Below are positions 43,580 through 52,231 of a stretch of DNA of 64,000 nt, one piece after another. Both the position numbers and the translations under genes were made by a program. Below the pieces are notes generated by a model. It did no database searches, was not told the DNA's origin, and saw only the letters and a program-made list of their open reading frames with translations. The stretch spans positions 87,329 through 151,328 of the forward strand of contig NZ_DASRBQ010000078.1 of NCBI RefSeq assembly GCF_035653575.1. Reading direction: 5' to 3'. The number at the start of each line of letters is the position of its first letter. Positions within the stretch are counted from its first letter, which is position 1. This DNA comes from Actinocrinis sp035653575 (lineage in GTDB: Bacteria; Actinomycetota; Actinomycetes; Streptomycetales; Catenulisporaceae).

Positions 43580-44817
43580 GCGCAAGAATCGATCCCGGGC
43601 CGCGAATCGCTTTCGCGTTCACCGGGCAAGGCGCGCAGTACCCGGGCATGACCGCCCGCCTGTACCTCGGGCACGACGGCTACCGCCGCCACCTGGACGC
43701 CGCCGCCGAGGCCCTGCGCCCGTACACCGGGACCTGTGTGACCGACCTGATCGTGCGCGGCGACCTGAGAGTGCATCAGACCGGCTTCACCCAGCCATCC
43801 ATGTTCGCGGTCGAATACGCCCTCGCCGCCACCCTGCAGGACGCGGGCGTCAGGCCGGTCGCGGTGATCGGGCACAGCATCGGCGAGTTCGCGGCCGCGG
43901 TGATCGCCGGCGCGCTGAACCTCGAAGACGCGGCGCTGCTGGTCGCGGTGCGCGGCGCGTATATGCAGTACCTGCCGAGCGGCGGCGGGATGCTCGCGGT
44001 CCGGGCCGCACCCGAGGAGCTTGAGGAGTTCGTCGCGGGCGAGCCGAGGGTCGGGTTCGGTGCCTTCAACGGCCCGAAGGCCACGGTTCTGTCCGGCGAC
44101 CTCACCGTGCTCGAGCGCATCCACGACGAGCTGACCCGGCGCAGGATCCTCGGCCGGCTGCTCCAGGTCTCGCACGGTTTCCACTCCCCGCTCATGCAGC
44201 CGATGCTCCAGCGCTTCGCCCGGGTCGCCTCGCGGGTGCTGCCGCGTGCGCCGAAGCTGCCGTTCTACTCGACCGTGCGCGGCCGCAGGCTGCTGAACGA
44301 GGCGCTCGGCGCGCTGTACTGGACCGAGCACATCAGCGCTCCGGTACGGTTCGCCCAGGCCGCGCAGCGGCTGCTGGCGGAACAGCGCCTTGACACGGTG
44401 CTGGAGATCGGCCCGAAGCCGGTGCTCACCAACCTGATCAAAGCGCTGGCCGGGGAAAACGGCCCGGCGTGCGTGCCGGCGTGCCGCAGCGAGGACACCG
44501 ACGCGGCGGCCCTCACCGCGTTGATCACGGACCTGCTGCCGGATGACGCCATGGACCGGGACCCGGTGCAGGAGGCGGTGTACGCGGCGGTGGCCCAGCT
44601 GGTCGACGACCCCTCCGTGCGCATCGGACCGGACGTGGCGCTGCGCGGCGATCTCGGGTTCGACTCGGTGATGGTGATGCAGCTGACCTACCAGCTCGAG
44701 CAGCGGCTGCCCGCGCTCGGCAAGCTGTCGCTGCCGGACATGCTCGACAGCATCGTCACTCCGGCGACCCTGGCGGAGTATCTGCGCGGCCAGCTGTCCG
44801 CCGGCCTGGTCGCGTGA
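43576..44817 (+). CDS. Acyltransferase-ACP fusion protein
   Basis: A 413-residue two-domain protein. Residues ~10-300 are a malonyl-CoA:ACP transacylase-like domain: TGQGAQYPGM, nucleophile GHSIGEF (S101) and SHGFHSPLM, the substrate-specificity region with the xxFHS form more typical of malonyl than methylmalonyl transfer. Residues ~330-413 form an ACP with Ser364 in LGFDSVMVMQLTYQLE. Such AT-ACP fusions are rare beside type II PKS genes. It lies between the FAAL partner ACP and the PPTase in one tightly coupled operon and may extend or hold the primer. Confidence 0.88.
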   Translation: MSARIDPGPRIAFAFTGQGAQYPGMTARLYLGHDGYRRHLDAAAEALRPYTGTCVTDLIVRGDLRVHQTGFTQPSMFAVEYALAATLQDAGVRPVAVIGHSIGEFAAAVIAGALNLEDAALLVAVRGAYMQYLPSGGGMLAVRAAPEELEEFVAGEPRVGFGAFNGPKATVLSGDLTVLERIHDELTRRRILGRLLQVSHGFHSPLMQPMLQRFARVASRVLPRAPKLPFYSTVRGRRLLNEALGALYWTEHISAPVRFAQAAQRLLAEQRLDTVLEIGPKPVLTNLIKALAGENGPACVPACRSEDTDAAALTALITDLLPDDAMDRDPVQEAVYAAVAQLVDDPSVRIGPDVALRGDLGFDSVMVMQLTYQLEQRLPALGKLSLPDMLDSIVTPATLAEYLRGQLSAGLVA

Positions 44818-45671
44818 TGGCCGGGATCGGCCCCGGGGGCGTTTCCGGCGGACCGCTGGGCCGTCCGCTGCTGATCGAGAGCCCTGACGGGCCATGGGAG
44901 ACGGTGCGCCGGCGGCTGGCCGAGGCCGGCGGGGTGCTGGTATACGGGCGGCTGGCCGACTGGCTGCCCCCCGACCCCGACGACCCGCGGCTGCGGCTGC
45001 TGCTCGGCCGGGACTGGGCGCGGGCGCAACGCATGACGCATCGCAACATCCGCTCCCGGTTCGTCGCGGCGCGGCTGCTGCTCAAGCACGCGGCGGCCGC
45101 GGTGATCGAGACCCGGCCCGAACTGCTTGACCTGGCCTACAAGCCGGGCGGCCGGCCGTACCTGCGCGGCTGCGACCAGATCGACGTCAGCCTGAGCCAC
45201 ACCGACGAGCTTCTGGTGGTGGGGATCACCCGGCGCGGCCGGATCGGGGTCGACGTGGAGCTGGCCGACCGCCCGATGTCCGGCACCGGGACCGAGGACC
45301 AGGCCTGCACGCCCTACGAGCTGGCGATGCTCAACGCGATGGCGGCGGCCCGGCGCAACAGCGCGCTGGTGCGGCTGTGGACGCTGAAGGAGGCGTACAG
45401 CAAGGCCATCGGGCAAGGGTTGCGGTTCCAGTTCACCGAGTTCGGCTTCCGGCTCGGCGATCCGCGCGCGCGGGTGCTGCGCCCGGACGGCTCGCCGGGC
45501 ACCGGCGACGAGTGGACCTTCGGCACTTGCGCCGTGGACCGGCGCTACACGGTGAGCGTCGCGCTGTTCGACGCGGGCTTCGGCGACACCGTGGACACCG
45601 CGGCCGGCACGATGCTCGACCCCGGCCTGTTCGAGGCGCTGACCGGGGCGCGCCGGCTGGCAGCGGCTTGA
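44817..45671 (+). CDS. Sfp-type 4'-phosphopantetheinyl transferase
   Basis: A ~284-residue transferase that activates carrier proteins by adding phosphopantetheine to their Ser. The magnesium/substrate motifs IGVDVE and WTLKEAYSKAIG are intact, and PDVSLSHTDE-like VSLSHTDELLVV precedes them. Start is either GTG 44814 (overlapping the AT-ACP stop) or ATG 44817. It is last gene of the FAAL-ACP-AT/ACP operon and probably serves these and the type II ACP at 59 kb. Ends 23 bp from the convergent response-regulator gene. Confidence 0.92.
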   Translation: MAGIGPGGVSGGPLGRPLLIESPDGPWETVRRRLAEAGGVLVYGRLADWLPPDPDDPRLRLLLGRDWARAQRMTHRNIRSRFVAARLLLKHAAAAVIETRPELLDLAYKPGGRPYLRGCDQIDVSLSHTDELLVVGITRRGRIGVDVELADRPMSGTGTEDQACTPYELAMLNAMAAARRNSALVRLWTLKEAYSKAIGQGLRFQFTEFGFRLGDPRARVLRPDGSPGTGDEWTFGTCAVDRRYTVSVALFDAGFGDTVDTAAGTMLDPGLFEALTGARRLAAA

Positions 45672-45694
45672 CGCGCCGGCCGGACGGACCGCGG

Positions 45695-46309
45695 TCAGGG
45701 GATCCAGCCGGCGTTCTCGGCGATCCTGATCGCGTCCACCCGGTTGCGGGCGCCGAGCTTGGTGACGATGGTCGTCAGGTAGTTGCGCACGGTGCCGGGG
45801 GAGAGGTAGAGGCGCGCCGCGATCTCCACCGGGTCGGTGCCGCGCGCGGCCAGCCGCAACACCTCCAGCTCGCGCTGCGAGAGCGGGTTCTCCCGGCTGT
45901 CCCAGGCGGCGACCGCCAGCTGCGGGTCGATCACGCGCAGGCCCGCGGCCACGTTGCGCACCGCGTCGGCGAGCTTCGCCGGCGGGGCGTCCTTGAGCAG
46001 GAATCCCGCGACGTGCGCGGTCAGCGCCCGGCGCAGCGTGCCGGGTCGGCCGAGGCTGGTCAGGATCAGGGTGCGGCAGGAGGGCAGCTTGTCGTGCAGC
46101 AGCGCTGCGGCGGTCAGGCCGTCGATGCCGGGCAGGTCGATGTCGATCACCGCGACGTCGGGGCGGTGGGCGAGCGCGGTGGGCACGATGTCGTCGCCGT
46201 TGTCGACATCGGCCACGACCGTCAGATCAGGTTCGAGGTTCAGCAGCGCCACCAGGGCGCCGCGCACCATGTTGACATCCTCCGCGAGCAGGATGGTCAG
46301 CTGCTTCAT
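45695..46309 (-). CDS. DesR-like LuxR-family response regulator
   Basis: A 204-residue two-domain regulator. Receiver domain has the acidic pair in LLAEDVNMVRG, phosphoacceptor D56 in VIDIDLPG, and FLLKDAP with the conserved Lys. A LuxR/NarL HTH follows (LSQRELEVLRLAARGTDPVE, then GTVRNYLTTIVTKLGARN). ATG 46309 is chosen to match the DesR N-terminus. It lies 152 bp after the histidine kinase gene on the same strand, with a hairpin in between, so it may have an additional promoter. It is the last gene of the RiPP run. Confidence 0.92.
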   Translation of the reverse strand: MKQLTILLAEDVNMVRGALVALLNLEPDLTVVADVDNGDDIVPTALAHRPDVAVIDIDLPGIDGLTAAALLHDKLPSCRTLILTSLGRPGTLRRALTAHVAGFLLKDAPPAKLADAVRNVAAGLRVIDPQLAVAAWDSRENPLSQRELEVLRLAARGTDPVEIAARLYLSPGTVRNYLTTIVTKLGARNRVDAIRIAENAGWIP

Positions 46310-46401
46310 CGCATGATCCGGCTCCCCCATGATCGCCGAGCTCAGCTTCGATTCCGTTCGCGCGCGCACCGCCAGGACAAGTCGATCCGCCGGAGCGACA
46401 A

Positions 46402-46430
46402 CATCGGCTTGAGCCTCAATACCGCCGATG
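46402..46430 (-). terminator. Hairpin between histidine kinase and response regulator
   Basis: CATCGGC (46402-46408) and GCCGATG (46424-46430) form a 7-bp stem with a 15-nt loop in the 152-bp gap. It could attenuate transcription from the kinase into the regulator gene or be part of the regulator's leader. Confidence 0.35.
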
Positions 46431-46461
46431 GTGTTTCTCCGGCTCAATTTACTCATTCAGA

Positions 46462-47742
46462 CTACTCACCGTTGGCCAGATCGACAGTGGGGCGCGCGGA
46501 TTCGCCGCGGGAGCCCAGCAGCGCGATCGGGCCCAGCCGCTCCGAGGCGACTTTGCCGTTTCGCAGTGGCGCCTGCGCGACCAGCTGGAACATCGAGTCC
46601 GAGCGGACGCCGGCGGCGAGTTGTCCGCCGATCGCGGCGAGCCGCTGCGCGAGGCTGCCAAGGCCGCTGCTGCCGACCGGGTCGGCCGCGTCCCCGCTCC
46701 CGGCGCCGACCCCGTCGTTCACCAGTTCCAGCCGCACGTTCCCGTCCACCGTGCGTCCCGTGATCGAACACCGCTCCACTTTGCTGTGCCGCAGCATGTT
46801 CGTGACTCCCTCGCGCAGCACGGTCGCGAAGACCGTGTCCACGGCGGGGGGCAGCTCCGGCAGCGACACCTCCACCGAGACGTCGACGCCGGTGGCCAGC
46901 AGCATCGACTCGACCGTGCTGACCTCCTCGGTGAAGCACAGGTCGCGGTAGCTGCTGGCGACCGTGCGCAGGTCGGAGAGTGCCTGCCGGGAGATCTCCA
47001 GGATCGAGGCCAGCTCCGCGCGGGCCCGCTCGGCCTGGCCCTCGGCCAGCCGGTAGGCCAGCTCGCTCTTGAGCGTGATGGAGGAAAGGCTGTAGCCGAG
47101 CAGGTCGTGCAGGTCCCGGGAGAAGCGCTGCCGCTCTCTGGCCACGGCCAGCCTGGCCAGCTCGGCGCGGGCCTCGTGCAGCTTGCTGACCAGGTCGGTC
47201 AGCTTCGTCAGGCCGTAGATCACCAGGGCGGTGTTGGTCGTCGCCACGCCCAGGTACGCGATCCACACCAGGCCCTCGTGACTGGCGGCGCCGAGCCACA
47301 TCATGCTCAGCGGGCAGACGGCGAACAGGATCCAGGACAGCGGGCGGCGCAGCAGCAGGATGAAGGAGCCGCCGAGGAACCCGGCCATCCCGCCCCAGAT
47401 TTGGTGGAAGGCCACGAACGGCAGGTAGGTCGCAGCGGTCTGCAGGCTCAGCGTCAGGGCCCGTAGGCGCAGCGGCCAGCTCGGCGCGCGGGCCGAGGAG
47501 TGCAGGAGTTGCAGGATGAACACGACGGCCATGCAGGCGTAAGCGCCGGTGTTGCCCGCATGGTCGCCCGGATTGTTGGCGGGGATGTTGAGTACGCCGG
47601 TGAAGACGAACGAGCACAGCAGGAACAGCAGGATGTTGCGTGCAATGCGCGGTGCCAGCGCCTCCTGCCCGGCGTCGGCGGCCTCGGCTTGCCCGTTCTC
47701 CGCGTCGGCGCGCCCGTGCGGCGTTGTGCGGTCGGCGGCCAT
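46462..47742 (-). CDS. DesK-like sensor histidine kinase
   Basis: A 426-residue membrane kinase with about five to six transmembrane segments (residues ~33-180), a HisKA_3 dimerisation domain with the phospho-acceptor His212 in RQRFSRDLHDLLGYSLSS, and an ATPase domain with an N-box in REGVTNMLRHSK and a glycine-rich SSGLGSLAQRLAAIGG. No periplasmic sensor domain is visible, so it probably senses membrane state or a membrane-inserted ligand. GAGGAG precedes ATG 47742, and a TATATT element ~30 nt upstream could be a -10. It pairs with the regulator downstream. Confidence 0.92.
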   Translation of the reverse strand: MAADRTTPHGRADAENGQAEAADAGQEALAPRIARNILLFLLCSFVFTGVLNIPANNPGDHAGNTGAYACMAVVFILQLLHSSARAPSWPLRLRALTLSLQTAATYLPFVAFHQIWGGMAGFLGGSFILLLRRPLSWILFAVCPLSMMWLGAASHEGLVWIAYLGVATTNTALVIYGLTKLTDLVSKLHEARAELARLAVARERQRFSRDLHDLLGYSLSSITLKSELAYRLAEGQAERARAELASILEISRQALSDLRTVASSYRDLCFTEEVSTVESMLLATGVDVSVEVSLPELPPAVDTVFATVLREGVTNMLRHSKVERCSITGRTVDGNVRLELVNDGVGAGSGDAADPVGSSGLGSLAQRLAAIGGQLAAGVRSDSMFQLVAQAPLRNGKVASERLGPIALLGSRGESARPTVDLANGE

Positions 47743-47869
47743 GCCACTCCTCGCGGAAATCGACGTGGAACTCGAATATATGGCGGGATCGGCGCCGAAG
47801 GGAGGCGGCGCGGACAGGTCGGCGCAGCTGTGCCGACCCGCTGAGCAGTCAGGTTTCCCGGCGGGGCGC

Positions 47870-49444
47870 TCACTGTTCGCGCTTCCGCAGCTCGTCGCGG
47901 CACTGCTGCGCCCAGTCAGCGTCGTTGACCGCGTGCCTCGTCCCGGTCGGCCCGGCCGCGGCTGCGGAGTTCGGCAGGTGCCCCAGGGTGAAGCCGCCTA
48001 CGCAGGACTGGGCGACCCAGTCGAGGCCGAGGATCCGGGCCGAGTCCTCGATCTCCCCGGGGCCGATGGCGCAGGCCGCCAGGCCCATCGCGGTGGCCAC
48101 GAGGTAGAGGGTCTGCTGCACCACGCCGACGTGCTTGAGCACCAGCGCGTACCCGAGGCCGGAGTACTTCCAGAAGAGCCGCTGGAACCGCGCGGTGATC
48201 ATCACGAGCACCGGCGGCGCGCCGCTCATGTTGGCGGCGGTGCGCGCCTGGTTGAGCAGGACGTCGACGTCGGCGGACTCCGTCTTGAGCAGGACCAGCG
48301 AGTGGTTGGCGCCGTCGTAGGAGTAGACGCCGCGGGCCACCCCCTCGCAGTGGTCGACGACGATGAAGAAGTCGAGTTCGTGGATCGCCCCGCCGGCGGG
48401 ATAAGGACGGTCCATCGCGACGGCCTCATCCGGGCCGGTCCCCTCCGGACTGATCAGAGACCTGATGCGCAGGCTGCGGTAAAGCAGTTCGCCGATCTCG
48501 TCGAGGCGCAGCGGCGCTTCGCCGAAGGAGCGGACCGAGTGCCGCGCCTCCAACACCGCCGTGAACGGCGGATCCGCGCGCAGCAGGTCCGGCAGCGCGG
48601 GCCGGAACAGCGGCACCTTCGAGCCCTGCGTCGGCGGCTCGGGCAGCACGGCCTGCCGCGCGTCCCGGCCCAGCGGGTAGGTGGCGCCGAAGTCGCGGTC
48701 GTGCCGGCCGAGCGTGCTGGAGACGTGGAAGGCCAGATCGGTCCGGGTCCAGCCGCGCAGCACGGGGTCCGAGTCCTCGGCGAATCGGGGCGAGCCGTCC
48801 GGCGTGTCCGGCTCGCTCTGCACGACCATGCCCGCCGCCACGAGATACGCCATGGTGTCCAGGACCAGTTCGCGCGGCAGCGAGAGCAACGCGGTCAGCT
48901 CGCGGGGCGTGCGCGGCCGGCCCAGTGACGCGGCCAGCCACGCCGCCTGCGGTCCGTGCAGCACGGCGCGGTGCAGCGAGAGCGGGGACTCCAGGCTCAG
49001 CGCCGTGCCGTCGGAGCCGAGCGTCGCGAACACCGACAGCCGCAGCGCCCGGTCCGGATCGATCCGCTTGACCCGGAACCTCGCCCGCGGCGAGATCGGG
49101 ATGACCGACACCAGCGGCTGTTCCCCGTGCCCCGCGCTGAGCGAGCGCACGATGAGGTGGTGCAGCCGCTCGAGCGTGACGAACAGCGCGGCCCGCTCCG
49201 CCGTGCTCAGCGGACCCGGTCCGGCCGGGTCGCCGAGCACGTTGGTGAGCGAGACCGGACCCAGTTGCATCCGGTGCAGGAAGTTGCCGATCGGCTCGGG
49301 CGGCCGCCACAGCACCACATCACCCCAGCGGCCGTAAAGCGTCAGCGAGCCGTCCGGTGCGTACGGCTCGACGAAGACGTCTTCACGCAGTGACCAAAGT
49401 TCCTTCGATCCCTCACCGGGATCCCCGAGGTGCAGCGTGTACAT
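47870..49444 (-). CDS. SagB-type azoline dehydrogenase (TOMM maturation)
   Basis: A 524-residue FMN-dependent nitroreductase-fold enzyme that oxidises thiazolines/oxazolines to azoles. The dehydrogenase domain spans ~295-500: ARHSVRSFGEAPL, YPAGGAIHELDFFIVV, and FWKYSGLGYALVLKHVG, whose Lys426-Tyr427 match the catalytic Lys-Tyr pair of McbC/BalhB-type enzymes. The N-terminal ~220 residues form the helical docking region common to SagB/ThcOx proteins. It begins 71 nt after the YcaO gene (AGGAG site), in the same direction. With the cyclodehydratase it makes a complete azole-installing pair. Confidence 0.9.
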   Translation of the reverse strand: MYTLHLGDPGEGSKELWSLREDVFVEPYAPDGSLTLYGRWGDVVLWRPPEPIGNFLHRMQLGPVSLTNVLGDPAGPGPLSTAERAALFVTLERLHHLIVRSLSAGHGEQPLVSVIPISPRARFRVKRIDPDRALRLSVFATLGSDGTALSLESPLSLHRAVLHGPQAAWLAASLGRPRTPRELTALLSLPRELVLDTMAYLVAAGMVVQSEPDTPDGSPRFAEDSDPVLRGWTRTDLAFHVSSTLGRHDRDFGATYPLGRDARQAVLPEPPTQGSKVPLFRPALPDLLRADPPFTAVLEARHSVRSFGEAPLRLDEIGELLYRSLRIRSLISPEGTGPDEAVAMDRPYPAGGAIHELDFFIVVDHCEGVARGVYSYDGANHSLVLLKTESADVDVLLNQARTAANMSGAPPVLVMITARFQRLFWKYSGLGYALVLKHVGVVQQTLYLVATAMGLAACAIGPGEIEDSARILGLDWVAQSCVGGFTLGHLPNSAAAAGPTGTRHAVNDADWAQQCRDELRKREQ

Positions 49445-49515
49445 GATCGGTCTCCTGCTCCCGGGACGGGGCCGGGTGGTGCGGGGTGGGTAGCGCTCGT
49501 GCCGGTGGAGGAGGC

Positions 49516-51807
49516 TCAGACGAACAGCGGGACGGGGTTGAGCTCCTCGTAGGATCTCGGTTCGGTCAGCCGGTTGAGCGCGACCGGGACGTCGTAGAGC
49601 CGCCCCGGAGCGAACCTGGCCCAGAAGTGCCGCAGCCCGGGCACGACGACTTTCGCCGTCGGTATCCCGAGGTCCGGCCTGGTCTGGTCGAGCACCAACA
49701 GGTCGAGCCCGTGCGCGCGGCTCAAGGCGGTGATCGCCTCGATGTCGTCGAGCAGGTCGGTGGTCGGTGTGTAGGGGTAGCTCTCGACGGTGGTCGGCGC
49801 GGCGTGCGGATCAGGGCGCAGATACTCCGTTTCTCCGTCCGCGCACATTCTCCACCACGCGTCCAGGTCTGGGTCGTCCCCGGCCGCGATCCCGTCCGAA
49901 TCGTCGCCGAGCAGGCGGCCGAACAGCTGGCCCATCTCGGTCAGCGCCCGCCGCAGCGCCAGCCGCGGGTCGAAGTGCGCGCCGAACCCGAAGACGATCC
50001 TGCCGCCCGGCACGCCGGCCTGCGCCGAAAGCGCGGCCACGACCGGGATACCGAGATCAGAGGTTAGATCCAGCGCCCACACCTCGCGGCCGAGGGCGCC
50101 GTACCCGGCGCGCAGGGCACTGATCCACGGCTCGTCGAAGGAGTCGAGGTCGATGCCGGGCTGCGCGGTGCGGTTGTACCACCAAAGCGCCACCGCGTCC
50201 CGCTCCACCAGTTCCAGGAAGCCCTGCACGATCGCGTCCTCCAGGCTGCTGCCCGCCGCGTTCCCGTTGGAGTTTGCGCTCAGCTGCGGCGAACCGCCGC
50301 GGCCGAGGCCGAAATAGAGCAGCGCGGTCGGCACCAGCCGGTGGGTCCGCTCGGTCAGCGACCACATCGGCGTCCACTCGTGCGGCGCCCTCTCGTCGAA
50401 GGGCTCGCACACGTACTGGAAAGCCGCGTGGCTCGCATTCCAGCGCCGGCGGTCCCGGAACTGGCGTTCGTGGTAGAGCTGGCAGGAGTCGGGGTGGACC
50501 GCCTGCTCGCCCAGCGACCGATAGCTCGCCTTCACGGTGAGCTCGTCGCCGTGCCGGACCGCGCTGTACCGTTCCGCGGCTTCGCAGAGTGCTCCTACCT
50601 GAGCTTCCACCGGCGTGACTCCCTTGCCGCTGCTCTGCGAGCGCACCCCGGCACGCAGCCCGGCGAGCGTATACGCGCGCACGGCGAGGTTCGGCCCCGA
50701 GTCGTAGCAGTTCAGGAAGTCTGGCACGCCCTCGACCGGTTCGACCGCCTTGGTGATGCCGGTGACCGGGCTGACCAGGTGCCCGTACTGCTTAAGCATC
50801 TCCTCGACGGACAACGCGCGATGACCGCCTCCGGTGTCCGCGGCCTTCGGCACCGAACGCGGCACGAGAGGCCTTGCCGTCCGTGCCGCGATGATCTGCG
50901 GATCCCCGCAATTCGGGCACTGAGGTCGCCGCACGACCGTGTGCCGGGTACCGCGCAGCGTCATCGTGTCCAACGTATACACAGCGTTCTGTTCCGGCTG
51001 GCGCACCCCGGCCAACCACTTGGCGGTCTCCAGCACCGCGCACTGGATCGCTACGGACCTGGCGGCGGCGATCGACGCCTCCGGGTAACGCACCCGCGCT
51101 CCAACCGCCTCCGCACGGCTGAGCGAAAGCTCACAGCGGCGATGGTCGCCGAGCCGCTTGGCCAGGCAGGACCAGCACGCCCCGGCACCGGGCTGGAAGA
51201 CCGGCCCGATCCACGGCTGCGGGCCGCGCGGCTTGGCCAGCAGCCACGCCTGGCCTGCCGCGCGCTGGGAAGCGTCGACCTCGGCGAGCTCAGGGGCCAG
51301 ATAGTCGTCGCAGAGCACGAGTGTAAACGCGGCGTCGGCGCACGGTCCGTCCTCGACGGTGCTCAGCGCCGACGCCTGGCAGGCCGCCTTCGCGGCGGCG
51401 AGGTCCACCTCGCCGATCGAGACCAGCCGCACCGGCGTCTTGGCGAGGGCGGCGGCGGCCAGCGGACCGTCGAGCCCGGCGAGGTCCCAGTAGGCCTCGG
51501 CGGCGCTGTCGCGCTGCCGGGTCTGCGCCGCGCGGTCGCGGAAGGCCAGCAGGTCCGCGTCGAGTAGCTGGCCGATCAGTCGGCCGACTTGGGCTGCGGT
51601 CATCACGGGGGTGGCGTCGCGCACGACGTCGGCCAGGGTGCGACTGCCGTCGAGCAGCGGCGCGAGTGTCTCGATGTGTTCCCCCTGAAGGGCCGTCACC
51701 CCGAGCGGAGAGAGCAGATATGCCGCTTCGCCCGGGATGACGGTACTGCGCAGATGACGCTTGAAGCCCACCAGTCGGCCCGTTTCTGGACCGTCCGCGG
51801 TGATCAC
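49516..51807 (-). CDS. TOMM cyclodehydratase: RRE / E1-like / YcaO fusion
   Basis: A 763-residue RiPP enzyme. Residues ~10-92 look like a leader-binding RRE (FKRHLRSTVIPGEAAYLLS). A ThiF/E1-like scaffold follows with the paired zinc motifs C211-x2-C214 and C297-x2-C300. The YcaO domain (~330-763) has ATP-binding SSGKG (392-396), E401, E409 and E412 in the ALCEAAERYS helix, and SSLEDAIVQGFLELVERDA (520-538). It ends PVPLFV, the Pro-rich C-terminus needed by many azoline-forming YcaOs. The GTG start overlaps the precursor stop by GTGA. It should cyclise Cys, Ser or Thr of the precursor at the cost of ATP. Confidence 0.93.
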   Translation of the reverse strand: MITADGPETGRLVGFKRHLRSTVIPGEAAYLLSPLGVTALQGEHIETLAPLLDGSRTLADVVRDATPVMTAAQVGRLIGQLLDADLLAFRDRAAQTRQRDSAAEAYWDLAGLDGPLAAAALAKTPVRLVSIGEVDLAAAKAACQASALSTVEDGPCADAAFTLVLCDDYLAPELAEVDASQRAAGQAWLLAKPRGPQPWIGPVFQPGAGACWSCLAKRLGDHRRCELSLSRAEAVGARVRYPEASIAAARSVAIQCAVLETAKWLAGVRQPEQNAVYTLDTMTLRGTRHTVVRRPQCPNCGDPQIIAARTARPLVPRSVPKAADTGGGHRALSVEEMLKQYGHLVSPVTGITKAVEPVEGVPDFLNCYDSGPNLAVRAYTLAGLRAGVRSQSSGKGVTPVEAQVGALCEAAERYSAVRHGDELTVKASYRSLGEQAVHPDSCQLYHERQFRDRRRWNASHAAFQYVCEPFDERAPHEWTPMWSLTERTHRLVPTALLYFGLGRGGSPQLSANSNGNAAGSSLEDAIVQGFLELVERDAVALWWYNRTAQPGIDLDSFDEPWISALRAGYGALGREVWALDLTSDLGIPVVAALSAQAGVPGGRIVFGFGAHFDPRLALRRALTEMGQLFGRLLGDDSDGIAAGDDPDLDAWWRMCADGETEYLRPDPHAAPTTVESYPYTPTTDLLDDIEAITALSRAHGLDLLVLDQTRPDLGIPTAKVVVPGLRHFWARFAPGRLYDVPVALNRLTEPRSYEELNPVPLFV

Positions 51808-52130
51808 GCCGACGGCTCCTTGGCGGGTTCGGCGCGGACGGCGGCGAACGCCTCGGCCTCGGCGACGGGGTCGTTCCAGGTGATGTTGCAACCGCAGCCG
51901 GCTCGCAGGCCGCGCACGTGCTCCAGGTCCTCGATGATCAGGTCGGGACCGCAGTACGGCTCGAGGGCCGGTGCGTCCTGCGGCCGGGCGAGTTCGAGCC
52001 CGAACTCGGCGAGGACGGCGCACGGGTCGGCGGCGTACCGCACGACCAGCTCCGGCTCCATCCAGCTGCTGGCGACGAGCTCGGCGAAGCGCCAGTCGTG
52101 CTCGATCGGCGTGTTGCTGAAGTTCGACAT
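51804..52130 (-). CDS. NHLP-like TOMM precursor peptide
   Basis: A 108-residue peptide with GGAGGGGAG upstream. Residues ~10-70 resemble the nitrile-hydratase-alpha-derived leader: ELVASSWMEPELVVRY, then AADPCAVLAEFGLELA (the 'DP..vLaE.G' signature), and PDLIIEDLEHV. A plausible core begins after RGLRAG: CGCNITWNDP (C79, C81, T84), followed by an acidic Ala-rich tail without further Cys. The core thus offers two or three cyclisable residues. No dedicated protease or exporter adjoins it. Alternatively it could be a small NHase-like protein, but coupling to the cyclodehydratase by GTGA overlap argues strongly for the precursor role. Confidence 0.85.
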   Translation of the reverse strand: MSNFSNTPIEHDWRFAELVASSWMEPELVVRYAADPCAVLAEFGLELARPQDAPALEPYCGPDLIIEDLEHVRGLRAGCGCNITWNDPVAEAEAFAAVRAEPAKEPSA

Positions 52131-52231
52131 GATGGATCTCCCCTCCGGATCTTCGTCAGCCATCCGCGCTGACGTCACCGATACTGCGCTCGGATGTTCG
52201 GACGGGAACAGTGCCGGGCTCACTCGCCCGG

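Noticed and set aside
51808..52023. Longer N-terminus of the YcaO protein extending over the precursor gene
   Set aside because: It is an Arg-rich out-of-frame reading of the precursor. The RRE-like homology begins right after the GTG at 51807.
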